Source: Mesorhizobium sp. M4B.F.Ca.ET.203.01.1.1
GTDB lineage: Bacteria > Pseudomonadota > Alphaproteobacteria > Rhizobiales > Rhizobiaceae
Reading direction: 5' to 3'
Assembly: GCF_004791025.1 (NCBI RefSeq)
Contig: NZ_SRUO01000002.1
Location: 310,001-374,000 of the forward strand
DNA: 64,000 nt
Shown here: positions 52,658-61,504 of the stretch, one piece after another
Position numbering within the stretch: position 1 is the stretch's first letter
Layout: each line of letters starts with the position of its first letter
Notes under the pieces: model-generated
What the model saw: the letters and a program-made list of their open reading frames with translations, nothing else
Database searches by the model: none
What the model was told of the DNA's origin: nothing
Made by a program: the position numbers and the translations under genes

Positions 52658-53743
52658 TCAGCGCCCGCCGCTCTCCCTCATCTTGCCGATGATCTCCGCC
52701 ATCAGCGCCAGGTCGGCGCGTGAATCCGCGAGGTCGGTCAGCGGCTTCGTGCTTTCCATGATATGGCGGTGGAAGGTCTCGAGCTCGTTGGAGAAGGCGT
52801 CGCCATAGAGCGGGCCGAAGGCCTTCGTCACCGGACCGAGCGGACCGGCTTCCGTCACCTCCAGCCGCGTCGGGAGGCTGCGGACATAGGGCGTGTCGTA
52901 GATGATGCGAACCCGCCTGGTGTTCGAGCGCACCTCGATCATGGCATCGAACAGGCCGAGGTCGTCGACCACCGCGTCATAGAGGCAGGCGAAGTGACCG
53001 TAGTCGAAGGTCACGCTGGTGTTGGCGCCGCCATTGGTGCGGTGCGCCGCCACCACGCGCTTCGGCTCGCCGAGCAGCCCGCGCATCGCCGAGATGTGAT
53101 GCGAGGAGAGCGCCGTCAGCCCGCGATAGGCGCGCACCAGGTCGGCGGAGGCATCCTGCCCCACCACTTCGCGGATCAGCGCGTCGCGTTCCTTCGCACC
53201 GCGCGCCAGGATCGCCGGATCGATGTCTGTGGGATAAAGGACGTTCTGGCTCTTCTTGAGGAAGTGCCGGCCCTCCGAGATCAGGTCGAAGATGCGCACA
53301 TGGATGATGTCGGCGTGGGCCGGCAATTCCTCCCGTGCCGCCAGATAGGCCGGCGCATAGCGGCGCATGTAGCCGACGAACATGGTCTTGCCGTAATCCT
53401 TGCTCAGCGCCAGCAATTCGTCGATCTCGCGCACCGTCAGGCAGGCGGGCTTTTCCAGCAAAATGTGCTTGTTGGCCGCGATCGCGGCGCGCACGAAGCG
53501 GCTGTGCGTATCGTCGGACGACAGCACGAACACCGCGTCGATATCGGGCGAGGCGATCAGCGCCTCGGCGCTCTCGAACGCCTTGGCGGTCGGATATTCC
53601 GAGGTGACGAGCGACACCAGGCTTGGCGAGACGTCATGGACGCCGGCGATCACCCAGCGGTCGCGCTGGTCGGCCAGCACCGGCAAATGGATCGACTGCG
53701 CCACCTCGCCAAGCCCAACAAGTCCGACACGGATCACAGCCAC
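52658..53743 (-). CDS. Gfo/Idh/MocA-family NAD(P)-dependent sugar dehydrogenase
   Basis: A 361-residue oxidoreductase with a Rossmann start VGLVGLGEVAQSIHLPVLAD and the family's EKPACLTVREIDELL segment (Lys of the EKP motif). It should oxidise a sugar or inositol-type substrate. The GTG at 53743 follows AGGGAG and is the family start; an upstream ATG at 53803 has no support. It is next to the Frc-type ATPase gene and likely processes the sugar taken up by that transporter. Confidence 0.87.
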   Translation of the reverse strand: MAVIRVGLVGLGEVAQSIHLPVLADQRDRWVIAGVHDVSPSLVSLVTSEYPTAKAFESAEALIASPDIDAVFVLSSDDTHSRFVRAAIAANKHILLEKPACLTVREIDELLALSKDYGKTMFVGYMRRYAPAYLAAREELPAHADIIHVRIFDLISEGRHFLKKSQNVLYPTDIDPAILARGAKERDALIREVVGQDASADLVRAYRGLTALSSHHISAMRGLLGEPKRVVAAHRTNGGANTSVTFDYGHFACLYDAVVDDLGLFDAMIEVRSNTRRVRIIYDTPYVRSLPTRLEVTEAGPLGPVTKAFGPLYGDAFSNELETFHRHIMESTKPLTDLADSRADLALMAEIIGKMRESGGR

Positions 53744-53816
53744 GGCAAACTCCCTTGCATTTCCATTCTGTCGCCGGCCACCGAGGCCCGCGTTTGACGT
53801 CACGAATGACGGGCGA

Positions 53817-54581
53817 TCACGCCGCGCCGGTGACCAGCGCCACCAGTTCGTTGCCGGTGGTTTCGGAGGCGCGCACCGTCGCCGCCATCCGCCCGGCCCG
53901 CATCACCCAGATCTGGTCCGAAAGGCGCCGCACCTGATCGAAATTGTGGCTGACCAGGATGACGCTCACCCCTTGCTCGCGCAGCCGCCGGATCAGCGCC
54001 TCGACATTGCCGGTCTCCTGCACGCCGAGTGCGGCCGTCGGTTCGTCCATGACGACGAGCTTGGCGCCGGAGCCGGCGGCGCGGCAGATCGAGATCGCCT
54101 GTCTTTGCCCGCCCGACAGGCGCCGCACGCGCTGCGTTACTGAAGGCACGTTGATCGACAGGCGCGACAGCATGGCGCGAGCCTGCGTCTTCATCGCCTT
54201 GCGGTCGAGCAGCGCGAACGGGCCGATGCGGCGCACGATCTCGCGGTTGAGGAAGAGGTTCTGCGCCACGGTCAGCTCGTCGATCAGCGCCAGGTTCTGG
54301 TGCACCGTCTCGATGCCTGCCTTGCGTGCTTCGTCGGGATTGGAGAAGGGATGCGGCCGGCCGTCGAAGAAGATCTCGCCGCCGTCCGGCGCATGCACGC
54401 CGACCAGGCAGCGGATCAACGTCGACTTGCCGGCGCCATTGTCGCCGATGACAGCGGTGACCTCGCCGCGGCGGGCCTGGAAGGCGACATCGGTGAAGGC
54501 GCGGATGCCGCCGAAATGCTTGCTTAAGCCGTCGCAGGCGAGGATCGCTTCGGTCGAGGGGGTGTGATGGACGGCGCTCAT
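53817..54581 (-). CDS. Sugar ABC transporter ATP-binding protein (FrcA/RbsA-type, single domain)
   Basis: A 254-residue ATPase with Walker A IGDNGAGKST, signature RLSGGQRQAISICRA and Walker B LVVMDEPTAAL. It is a single-domain sugar ATPase as in fructose FrcA, not the double RbsA type. It overlaps the permease gene by four bases. With the permease and the binding protein it makes a full uptake system; the substrate is unknown. Confidence 0.92.
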   Translation of the reverse strand: MSAVHHTPSTEAILACDGLSKHFGGIRAFTDVAFQARRGEVTAVIGDNGAGKSTLIRCLVGVHAPDGGEIFFDGRPHPFSNPDEARKAGIETVHQNLALIDELTVAQNLFLNREIVRRIGPFALLDRKAMKTQARAMLSRLSINVPSVTQRVRRLSGGQRQAISICRAAGSGAKLVVMDEPTAALGVQETGNVEALIRRLREQGVSVILVSHNFDQVRRLSDQIWVMRAGRMAATVRASETTGNELVALVTGAA

Positions 54582-55582
54582 TTCTGGTACCGCATGATCA
54601 GCGCCGCCAGCACCACGATGGCGCCCACGGCGAGCGGTTGATAGAAGGCCGAGACGCTGAGCAGCGTCAGCCCGTTGACCAGCGCGGTGAGCATCAGCGC
54701 GCCGATGGCGGGCCCGAGGATGCTGGCGCGGCCGCCGAACAGGCTCACGCCGCCCAGCACCACGGCGGCCACCGAATTGAGGAGCAGGCTGGTGTTGATC
54801 AGCGGCTCGGCCGAGCCGATCCGCGCCACCAGGAGCAGCGAGGCGATGCCGGCGCAGAAGCCGGAAATCGTGTAGGCGGCGATCTTCACCCTGCCGGTGC
54901 GGATGCCCAGCGCCGAGGCGCTTTCGGCCTGGCCGCCGGTGGCCAGCAGATGCACGCCGAAGCGCGTGTGATAGAGCGCGACATGGGCGACGATGACGGC
55001 CGCGATCGCCACCCAGACCGGATAGCCGAACGGTCCGAACGAGCCGGAGGCCAACCGCAGCAGGAAGGTCGAGCCGACCATCGTCGGTTCGCCGCCCGAC
55101 AGGATGAGGCCGAGGCCGGTGATGCCCGACAGCGCGCCCAGCGTCACCACGAAATCGGGAATTTTCCCGGCGGTGATGAGGACGCCGTTGAGGAAACCCA
55201 CCGCGCTGGTGGCAAGGACGGCGAGCACGCAGGCCGCGAATATGCCCCAGCCGGCGGCGTTGACCAGGCCGAGGATGATGGCGCCGAGCATGACGGCGGC
55301 GGCCAGCGAAAGATCGATGCCGGAGGTCGCGACGACGAAGGTCTGGCCGATCGACAGCACCACCAGGATCGCCGCGGCCAGGAGCAGCGCCTGCAGATTG
55401 GCGACGCTGAGGAAGACCGGCTGGGCGATGCCGAAGACGATGACGAGGCCGACCAGGCCGACGACCGAGGCCCAGTCGGCCCAGAAGGAAGGATCCAGGA
55501 GGAGAGCCGACAGGGAGGAACGGCTCTCCTCCGCCGCGCCCGCCGTCACTCGAGCGGGCGCGCTTTGTTCAGGTGTGCTCAC
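54578..55582 (-). CDS. Sugar ABC transporter permease (FrcC/RbsC-type)
   Basis: A 334-residue permease with about 10 membrane helices, including TFVVATSGIDLSLAAAVMLG, the conserved segment of the RbsC/FrcC group. The start GTG 55582 overlaps the stop of the binding protein gene (GTGA); a longer frame upstream is a shadow of that gene. It forms the membrane channel of the sugar importer. Confidence 0.9.
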   Translation of the reverse strand: MSTPEQSAPARVTAGAAEESRSSLSALLLDPSFWADWASVVGLVGLVIVFGIAQPVFLSVANLQALLLAAAILVVLSIGQTFVVATSGIDLSLAAAVMLGAIILGLVNAAGWGIFAACVLAVLATSAVGFLNGVLITAGKIPDFVVTLGALSGITGLGLILSGGEPTMVGSTFLLRLASGSFGPFGYPVWVAIAAVIVAHVALYHTRFGVHLLATGGQAESASALGIRTGRVKIAAYTISGFCAGIASLLLVARIGSAEPLINTSLLLNSVAAVVLGGVSLFGGRASILGPAIGALMLTALVNGLTLLSVSAFYQPLAVGAIVVLAALIMRYQK

Positions 55583-56568
55583 TTCAACATCTCGCGGAAG
55601 GGATCGGGATACTCGCCGCCGGGCGCGGGGAAATTCTTCAGCGACGCTTCCGCATTGTCCTTGTTGATCAAGAGCACCGGCGCCGGAACATTGGCGGGCA
55701 GTTCCTTGCCCTTGGCGGCAATGGCGCAGGCCTCGACGCCCATTGCGCCGACGACATAGGGATATTGCGCGACGGTGGCGGTGAGCTCGCCGGCGGCGAT
55801 CGATTTCAGCGCGTCGACGATGCCGTCGAGGCCGATCACCTTGACGTCCTTGCCCGAGGTCTGCACGGCGCGTTCGACGCCGAGCGCCATGACGTCGTTG
55901 GCGGCGAAGAAGCCGGCGAGATCGGGGTGCGCGGCCAGGATGTCGGTGGCCGCGGTCAGCGCCTTCTCGCGATCCCAATCGGCGCTCACCATCACCACCA
56001 CGTCGAGCTTGCCTTCGACGGCCTGCTTGAAGCCCTTGATGCGCGCGTTGGAGCCGACGTCGCCGACGATGCCGGCGACCAGCGCCACCTTGGAACCTTT
56101 CGGCACCAGCTTCAGCATCTCCTCGCCCGCCAGCGCGCCGGCGGCGACGTTGTCGGTGCCGATATAAGTCGAGATGGCAAAGCCTGCCGCCTTGGCTTGT
56201 TCGGCGTCGATGGTGCTGTCGATGTTGACGATCGGCTTCTTCTTCTGGGCGACCGGCACCAGCGCCTGCACCAGGTTGGAAACGCTGATCGGGTTGACCA
56301 GGTAGCAGTCGAAATCCTGCATCGCCATGGCGGTCAGGCGATCGGCCTGCCCGGTCGCGTCGCCCATGTTGGCGGCCGCCTGCACGGTGACGCCGACGCC
56401 GTCGGCCTTGGCCTGGTCCTCGATGCCCTTCTGCATGGTCTGGAAGAACGGATTGTCGAGACCCTTCACGATCGCCCCGACTTTCGGCGCTTCTCCGGCA
56501 TGCGCCGGTACGGCAAGCGTCGTTGCAAGCAGGCCCGCGCCGAGCGTCAGGCAGTTCAACATGCGCAT
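55579..56568 (-). CDS. Sugar ABC transporter periplasmic binding protein (FrcB/RbsB-type)
   Basis: A 329-residue protein with a signal peptide (CLTLGAGLLATTLAVPAHA) and a periplasmic-binding fold of the ribose/fructose type (VGAIVKGLDNPFFQTMQKGI; PVLLINKDNAEASL at the end). ATG 56568 follows GGAGGAAGAC. It delivers the sugar to the FrcC/FrcA-type components downstream. A TTGAC-N4-GTCAA site lies about 180 bases upstream. Confidence 0.92.
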   Translation of the reverse strand: MRMLNCLTLGAGLLATTLAVPAHAGEAPKVGAIVKGLDNPFFQTMQKGIEDQAKADGVGVTVQAAANMGDATGQADRLTAMAMQDFDCYLVNPISVSNLVQALVPVAQKKKPIVNIDSTIDAEQAKAAGFAISTYIGTDNVAAGALAGEEMLKLVPKGSKVALVAGIVGDVGSNARIKGFKQAVEGKLDVVVMVSADWDREKALTAATDILAAHPDLAGFFAANDVMALGVERAVQTSGKDVKVIGLDGIVDALKSIAAGELTATVAQYPYVVGAMGVEACAIAAKGKELPANVPAPVLLINKDNAEASLKNFPAPGGEYPDPFREMLK

Positions 56569-56750
56569 ATGTCTTCCTCCTCCGAATTTTGGTTTACGGT
56601 TGGTTGTTCTGCGAACGGAATGCCTGACGGCGCGCAAGCGACCCAGGCGCTCGTGCTGGAGAGGTGCAGGGTGTCTTCCATGTCAGGCATGCTCCTCCCA
56701 GAGCGCTGGCCGATGTGCCCTGCCAGCATTTCCGCATGTTTTAGAAAAAT

Positions 56751-56764
56751 TTGACACGCGTCAA
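56751..56764. promoter_or_regulatory. TTGACACGCGTCAA palindrome upstream of the sugar uptake operon
   Basis: A perfect inverted repeat (TTGAC, 4 bases, GTCAA) in an AT-rich stretch about 183 bases upstream of the binding protein start. It could be an operator for a sugar-responsive repressor; no repressor gene is next to it. Confidence 0.4.
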
Positions 56765-56833
56765 GAATTAAAGTGGTGTGCAGCGTGTTTTAATGTGCTG
56801 CGGTGCGGTAGGAGACGGCTGCGCCTTCTTGTT

Positions 56834-57020
56834 TCGTCATCCACGGGCGGAGCGGGAACGAAGCGGACGCGCAGACCCGAGGATCCATGCCGCTCCTTGC
56901 ATGCGTCGCAGCGGTGCAGAACGTATGATTCTGCAGCGCCCTGTCGTTCGAAAGTCACGGGTGTGGATCCAGGGTCTCCGCGACGTCGCTTCGCTTCTGC
57001 TCTCGCCCTGGAATGACGAA
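56834..57020. repeat. Long palindromic intergenic repeat, about 187 bases
   Basis: The 5' arm starts TTCGTCATCCACGGGCGGAG and contains AGACCCGAGGATCCA. The 3' arm read backward starts TTCGTCATTCCAGGGCGAGA and contains AGACCCTGGATCCA. Inside is a smaller hairpin, GCAGAA-CGTATGA-TTCTGC. Such elements are abundant in Mesorhizobium-type genomes as I recall. It fills most of the gap between the binding protein and ROK kinase genes. Confidence 0.75.
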
Positions 57021-57031
57021 GAAGGGTCTGC

Positions 57032-58069
57032 TCAGGCCCGCGGCGCCAACGCTGGCTCATCCTGCCCGCCGGCGCCGCTCCTGGTCTCGTCGTTCTGCAC
57101 CATCGCCAGCGCCGTGCCGGGCTCGCCCTCCCACAGGATCAGGCTGGCCGCGCCGACCAGGCCCGCCCGGTCGCCGAGCTCGGCCGGCACGATCGGCACG
57201 TCGCGGTAGGCCGGCATGGCGCGCTCCTCGACCGTCGCCCTGATCCCCGGAGCCAAAAGGTCGAAGCCATTGGCGAGGCCGCCACCCATCACGATCAGGT
57301 CCGGCGAATAGAGATGCAGAAGATTGGTGAAGCCGATGCCGAGCCATCTGGCTTCCGCCTCGACCAGTTGGCGGGCGGTCGCGTCGCCCGTCCGCGCGGC
57401 CTCGACGACATGGCGGGCGGAGATGTCGCCGTCCTTCGCAAGGCGCCGGAGCAGCGATCCGTCGCCGGGCGCTGTCAGCCGCGTCGCCTGGCGCCCGAGC
57501 GCCGTGCCGGAGGCGACCGCTTCGAAGCAGCCGACCGCGCCGCAGAAGCAGCGGTCGCCTTCGCCGGTGATTGTCATGTGGCCGATCTCGGCCGCCAGCC
57601 CGCGCCTGCCGTGATAGATGTGGCCGTCGGCGACCACGCCGCCGCCGATGCCGGTCGAGACGGTGACGAACACCAGCGATCCGGTGCCGCGGCCGGCGCC
57701 GAAGCGCCATTCGCCGAGCGCTGCCGCATTGGCGTCGTTCTCCAGCCGCACCGGCAAGCCGAACTGCCGGCTGAGGATGTCGATCAGCGGCACATTGTGC
57801 CAGCCGGCCAGAGTCGGCGGTCCGATGACGATGCCCGCCTTGGGGTCGAGCGGGCCGGGCGCGCACATGCCGATGCCGACGACCTTGGCCTGCGGGTGCT
57901 GCTTGAGCAATTTGTCCGCCAGCGTGATGATCTGGCCGATCACCGCCTCCGATCCGGCACCTGCAAGCGTCGGCGCCGAGACGCGGACGATGACGTCGCC
58001 GCTGCGCTCGACCAGCGCGCCGCGCAGCTCCGTGCCGCCGAGATCGAAAGCGAGCGCGACCGTGTTCAT
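57032..58069 (-). CDS. ROK-family sugar kinase
   Basis: A 345-residue ROK protein: ATP site LAFDLGGTELRGALV, NDANAAALGEWRFGAGRGTG, and the zinc-type motif EIGHMTITGEGDRCFCGAVG with CFCGAVGC cysteines. Typical ROK kinases phosphorylate glucose, allose or N-acyl hexosamines. There is no helix-turn-helix at the start, so it is an enzyme rather than a repressor. Its start overlaps the stop of the ribulose-phosphate-epimerase-like gene, so it is co-translated with the catabolic operon. The C-terminal 20 residues are low complexity. Confidence 0.88.
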   Translation of the reverse strand: MNTVALAFDLGGTELRGALVERSGDVIVRVSAPTLAGAGSEAVIGQIITLADKLLKQHPQAKVVGIGMCAPGPLDPKAGIVIGPPTLAGWHNVPLIDILSRQFGLPVRLENDANAAALGEWRFGAGRGTGSLVFVTVSTGIGGGVVADGHIYHGRRGLAAEIGHMTITGEGDRCFCGAVGCFEAVASGTALGRQATRLTAPGDGSLLRRLAKDGDISARHVVEAARTGDATARQLVEAEARWLGIGFTNLLHLYSPDLIVMGGGLANGFDLLAPGIRATVEERAMPAYRDVPIVPAELGDRAGLVGAASLILWEGEPGTALAMVQNDETRSGAGGQDEPALAPRA

Positions 58070-58791
58070 CACGCGGCGGCCTTCAGCCCGTGCAGCCAGG
58101 CCATGCGCTGCGCGAGGTCGGGGTCGCCGAAGGCAAGCGAGCCAAGCACCACCGTGTCGGCGCCGGCGGCGCGCAAGCTGGGCACCGTCTCGTGGCGGAT
58201 GCCGCCGTCGGCGGCAAGGATGATATCGGCCTCGCGCCCGGCCTTCCTGATCAGCGCGCGCGCCTCGATCAGGCGCGGACAGGCCTGCTCCGACAGGCTC
58301 TGGCCCTTGACGCCGATCGACGTGCCGAGAAGCGTCACGAACGCCACCTCTGCCAGGAACGGGACGATTGCCGCGACAGGCGTTTCCAGCCGCAGCACGA
58401 CGCCGGCCTCGGCGCCGAGTTCACGCGCCAGCCGCACGGCGCGTAGGCCCGCTTCGCCATTCTCGGCGTGGATGGTGACGAGGTCGGCGCCGGCCTCGAT
58501 GAACTGGCGCGTCTGCGCCTCGACGATCTCGGCCTCGACCATCAGATGCACATGGATCGGCTTCGCCGTCAGCCTGGCGATGCGCGCCACGAGGTCGGGG
58601 AAGAACAGGAAGCCGGGGGTGAAGCGGGCATCCGCGACGTCGACGTGATGCAGGTCGGCATAGGCCTCGATGCGCTTCAGGTCGCGCTCCATATTGGCGA
58701 GGTCGGCCGACCACAGCGAGAATTCGCCGAGCAGCCTGTTGCGCGGCAGGGCGGCGATTGCGGCGGGGCCGGAGAGGGATTTGCTGGTCAT
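58069..58791 (-). CDS. Ribulose-phosphate 3-epimerase-like protein
   Basis: A 240-residue TIM barrel with SLWSADLANMERDLKRIEAY, HHVDVADARFTPGFLF, IHVHLMVE and AADGGIRHETVPSLRAAGAD, matching the family (His and Asp metal ligands present). The usual start is longer and the HxDxxDG motif is HVDVADA, so the substrate may be a ketose phosphate other than ribulose 5-phosphate (psicose- or allulose-6-phosphate epimerases are close relatives). It overlaps both neighbours and belongs to the catabolic operon. Confidence 0.82.
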   Translation of the reverse strand: MTSKSLSGPAAIAALPRNRLLGEFSLWSADLANMERDLKRIEAYADLHHVDVADARFTPGFLFFPDLVARIARLTAKPIHVHLMVEAEIVEAQTRQFIEAGADLVTIHAENGEAGLRAVRLARELGAEAGVVLRLETPVAAIVPFLAEVAFVTLLGTSIGVKGQSLSEQACPRLIEARALIRKAGREADIILAADGGIRHETVPSLRAAGADTVVLGSLAFGDPDLAQRMAWLHGLKAAA

Positions 58792-59606
58792 GACGGAATG
58801 AGGCTCCGGACTTTCGAGTGGGACTGGAGGAACGTGGTGATCTCAGTGTGCAACTCACTGAAATGCTGCTTGCTGTCGCGGGCCTTGGGTGTGACCTCGG
58901 CGAAAACCGCGTTTGGCATCGTGGCGGCAAGCGTGTAGGCGCTCGACAGCGGATGGACAGCGTCCATGGCATTGCCGACGAACAGCGCCGGAATGGCGAG
59001 CGCGGCCACTTCGTGTTGCGAAACACCCGGTCCGTCGGCGGCAATATTGGCCAGCACCTGCGCGAAGGCCTTGGCGTCGGGCCGGTCGAAATAGCCGAGC
59101 AGCGAGGAAAGATTGTCGGGCGCCTCGTGATAGAGGCGCGTGGCCGTCGCCGTTTGCGCGAAGATCGTCCTCGCCTTGTCGGGCCCATGCTCGAGGATCA
59201 GTTCGGCGACCTCGGCTATGGGCTGCATGTTCGGCGGTGCCGCCGCGAAGGTCCAGGCAGGCCGCACCATGACCAGGGCGGCGACGCGTTTCGGATGGCG
59301 GCAGGCCAGCCGCAGCGCGATCCCGGCGCCCATCGAGACGCCGCCGGCAATGAAGCGGTCGAGGCCGGCCCGATCGGCGGCCGCGAGAACGTCGTCGGCG
59401 AACATGTCGAAGGAAAACGGGCGCCGCTCGCCAAGGCCGGAGCCGCCATGCCCGCGGCATTCCAGCGTGATGCGGCGGAAGCCGGCGGGGAAGGTCTGGG
59501 CGACCTGCGCCTCGCCGCCACCCAGCCCATGCTGGAAGACGACCGCCAGACCTTCGCCGGCGTCGGTGAACCGCAGCGTGGCGCCGTCGCGAGAGAGCGT
59601 CGCCAT
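58788..59606 (-). CDS. Alpha/beta-hydrolase
   Basis: A 272-residue hydrolase with GGVSMGAGIAL (nucleophile Ser in GxSxG), VFQHGLGGG oxyanion segment and a C-terminal His region (DSKQHFSELHTE). It may act on a lactone or ester formed by the dehydrogenases in this operon. ATG 59606 overlaps the stop of the isomerase gene (TGATG). The longer frame upstream is a shadow. Confidence 0.82.
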   Translation of the reverse strand: MATLSRDGATLRFTDAGEGLAVVFQHGLGGGEAQVAQTFPAGFRRITLECRGHGGSGLGERRPFSFDMFADDVLAAADRAGLDRFIAGGVSMGAGIALRLACRHPKRVAALVMVRPAWTFAAAPPNMQPIAEVAELILEHGPDKARTIFAQTATATRLYHEAPDNLSSLLGYFDRPDAKAFAQVLANIAADGPGVSQHEVAALAIPALFVGNAMDAVHPLSSAYTLAATMPNAVFAEVTPKARDSKQHFSELHTEITTFLQSHSKVRSLIPS

Positions 59607-60424
59607 CACACCAGCCCCTTCAGGAAACGGGCGACACCGGGCGCTTCCTCGGCGGAAAGCCCATGCGTCACCAGCGGCCCATCGAAGCCGGTGCGCTTCA
59701 GCCGGGTGATGAAGTCGGCAAAGTCGACCACGCCGTGGCCGGCCGTGGCGAAGCGGGCGTCGGCGAAACGGTCCTTGGCATGCGCCATGGCGACATGACC
59801 GGCCGTGCGTTCGACCGCATCGGCGACGATGGCGCGCGCCTGTGCGGCATCCGCCTGCTCGAAGAGGTTCGCCGGATCGAGCACGACGCGCAGCCGCTTC
59901 GAGCCCATCTCGGCGATCAGGCGCGTCGCGTCGGCGGCGGAGGTGACGATGTTGGCCTGCTCGGGCTCGATTCCGAGGTCGACGCCGTGGCGCTCGGCAA
60001 TCTCGAGCGCCTTCTCCATCTGGCGCGCCATATCGGCCCAGGCCGAGGGGTCGGCATTGTCGGGGTGATGCGCCCACTGGTCGTCGGGGTTGCGTGTTCC
60101 GGTGCAGAGCGTCACCAGCGGCGTGGAAAGCCTGGCGGCCGCCTCGATCACCAGCGCCAGCCGGCGCAAGCCGTCGTGGCGCACCGCCTTGTCCGGATGC
60201 GCCATGTTGTAGGTGCCCGACAACGCGACAAGGGCCACGCCCGAAGCTTCGGCGGCGGCCTTGATAGTCCGGATTGCCTCGTCGGGGACGGCATCCGGCA
60301 TCGATGGCAGGCCGGCGCAGGCGAGATTGAACTGGGTGACCGCGAAGCCCGCATCGCGCACGGACGCAAGCACGCCGGCCGGCTCGGTGCCCGGAAAGGT
60401 CTTGGCGAACACCCCGACCTGCAT
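59606..60424 (-). CDS. Sugar phosphate isomerase/epimerase (TIM barrel)
   Basis: A 272-residue AP-endonuclease-2-like TIM barrel (IolE/IolI type): MQVGVFAKTFPGTEPAGVLA, LGIEPEQANIV, RVVLDPANLF and HAKDRF with metal-binding Glu, Asp and His. It should isomerise or epimerise a keto-sugar. ATG 60424 overlaps the stop of the dehydrogenase gene. A second, distinct family member is encoded at 61505. Confidence 0.87.
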   Translation of the reverse strand: MQVGVFAKTFPGTEPAGVLASVRDAGFAVTQFNLACAGLPSMPDAVPDEAIRTIKAAAEASGVALVALSGTYNMAHPDKAVRHDGLRRLALVIEAAARLSTPLVTLCTGTRNPDDQWAHHPDNADPSAWADMARQMEKALEIAERHGVDLGIEPEQANIVTSAADATRLIAEMGSKRLRVVLDPANLFEQADAAQARAIVADAVERTAGHVAMAHAKDRFADARFATAGHGVVDFADFITRLKRTGFDGPLVTHGLSAEEAPGVARFLKGLV

Positions 60425-61500
60425 CAGACCGCTCCCGTCACGCTGGCGATCTCGACGCGCTCGCCGCTCTCGACCGAGCGGGCGATCGCCACCATGGCGC
60501 GGATCGAGGCGAGCCCGTCCTCGACATTGGCGCCGCGCATCGGCTTGCCGTCGAGCACGGTTTCGGCGAGGCCTTCGATCTGGCGCCGGAAGAAGTGGCC
60601 GTCGGCGCCGAGCGGCTTGCGCGAGGTCGCGTCCTTCTCGTGGAAGATGTCGACCTCGCTCGCCCGGAAATACCAGGGATTGAAGGTCTTCGCGATCACG
60701 GAGCCGTTCTCGCCATAGAGCTGGAAACCTTCGTGCCAGTCCAGACGCACGGCAACGGTGAGATCGAGATGGCCGAGGGCGCCATTGGCGAACTCGGTTT
60801 CGACGAACCAGCAATAGGCGCCGAAGCGCTCGTTGAGGCGCGCCCGCACGGCGGTGATCTCGCCGGCGAGGAAGCGCGCCGTGTCGACCAGATGCGAGCC
60901 GTGCGCCAGCATGAAATATTGCCTGAGATCGGCTTTCGGGTTGCCGGCCGGCTTCCGCGCCAGCTTGCTGGTCACCGGCAGCGGCTGCACCGCGTCGGTG
61001 TTGGTGTAGCGATGCGTGGAATCGCAATACCAGGCCTTCAGCGCCAGGATCTCGCCCATCTCGTCGCGGACGAAATCGCGCGCCGCTTCCAGCGCCGGAT
61101 CGAAGCGCTTCATGTGCCCGACCTGCAGCACCTTGCCCGAGCGCTTGACCGCTTCGGCCAGCTTCTCGCCTTCCTCGACCGAGACGCCGATCGGCTTTTC
61201 GCACAGCACATGCTTGCCGGCCTCCAGCGCCTTGATCGACATCGGCACGTGATAGGCATCCGACGTGGCGACGATCACCGCTTCCAGCGCGGGGTCGGCG
61301 AGCATCTCGTCAAAGTCGCCATACATCTTCTGCGGCTCATAGGTCGCGCCCATGCGCCCAAGCAGGTCGGGCGCGGCGTCGCAGATCGCGTAGAGGTCGG
61401 CGTTGCTCGCCTTCGCGCAGGATTCCAGATGCGCGAACTGCGCGATCGGCCCGCAGCCGAGCACACCGACACGAAGGCGACGGTCTTGCTTGCGGATCAT
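60424..61500 (-). CDS. Gfo/Idh/MocA-family NAD(P)-dependent dehydrogenase
   Basis: A 358-residue oxidoreductase with a Rossmann start RVGVLGCGPIAQFAHLESCA and the EKPIGVSVEEGEKLAEAV motif. It is the second enzyme of this family in the window and differs from the one at 52658. It lies 4 bases downstream of the isomerase gene at 61505 and overlaps the one at 59606, so these three likely form consecutive steps of one sugar or inositol pathway. Confidence 0.9.
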   Translation of the reverse strand: MIRKQDRRLRVGVLGCGPIAQFAHLESCAKASNADLYAICDAAPDLLGRMGATYEPQKMYGDFDEMLADPALEAVIVATSDAYHVPMSIKALEAGKHVLCEKPIGVSVEEGEKLAEAVKRSGKVLQVGHMKRFDPALEAARDFVRDEMGEILALKAWYCDSTHRYTNTDAVQPLPVTSKLARKPAGNPKADLRQYFMLAHGSHLVDTARFLAGEITAVRARLNERFGAYCWFVETEFANGALGHLDLTVAVRLDWHEGFQLYGENGSVIAKTFNPWYFRASEVDIFHEKDATSRKPLGADGHFFRRQIEGLAETVLDGKPMRGANVEDGLASIRAMVAIARSVESGERVEIASVTGAV

Positions 61501-61504
61501 CGTC

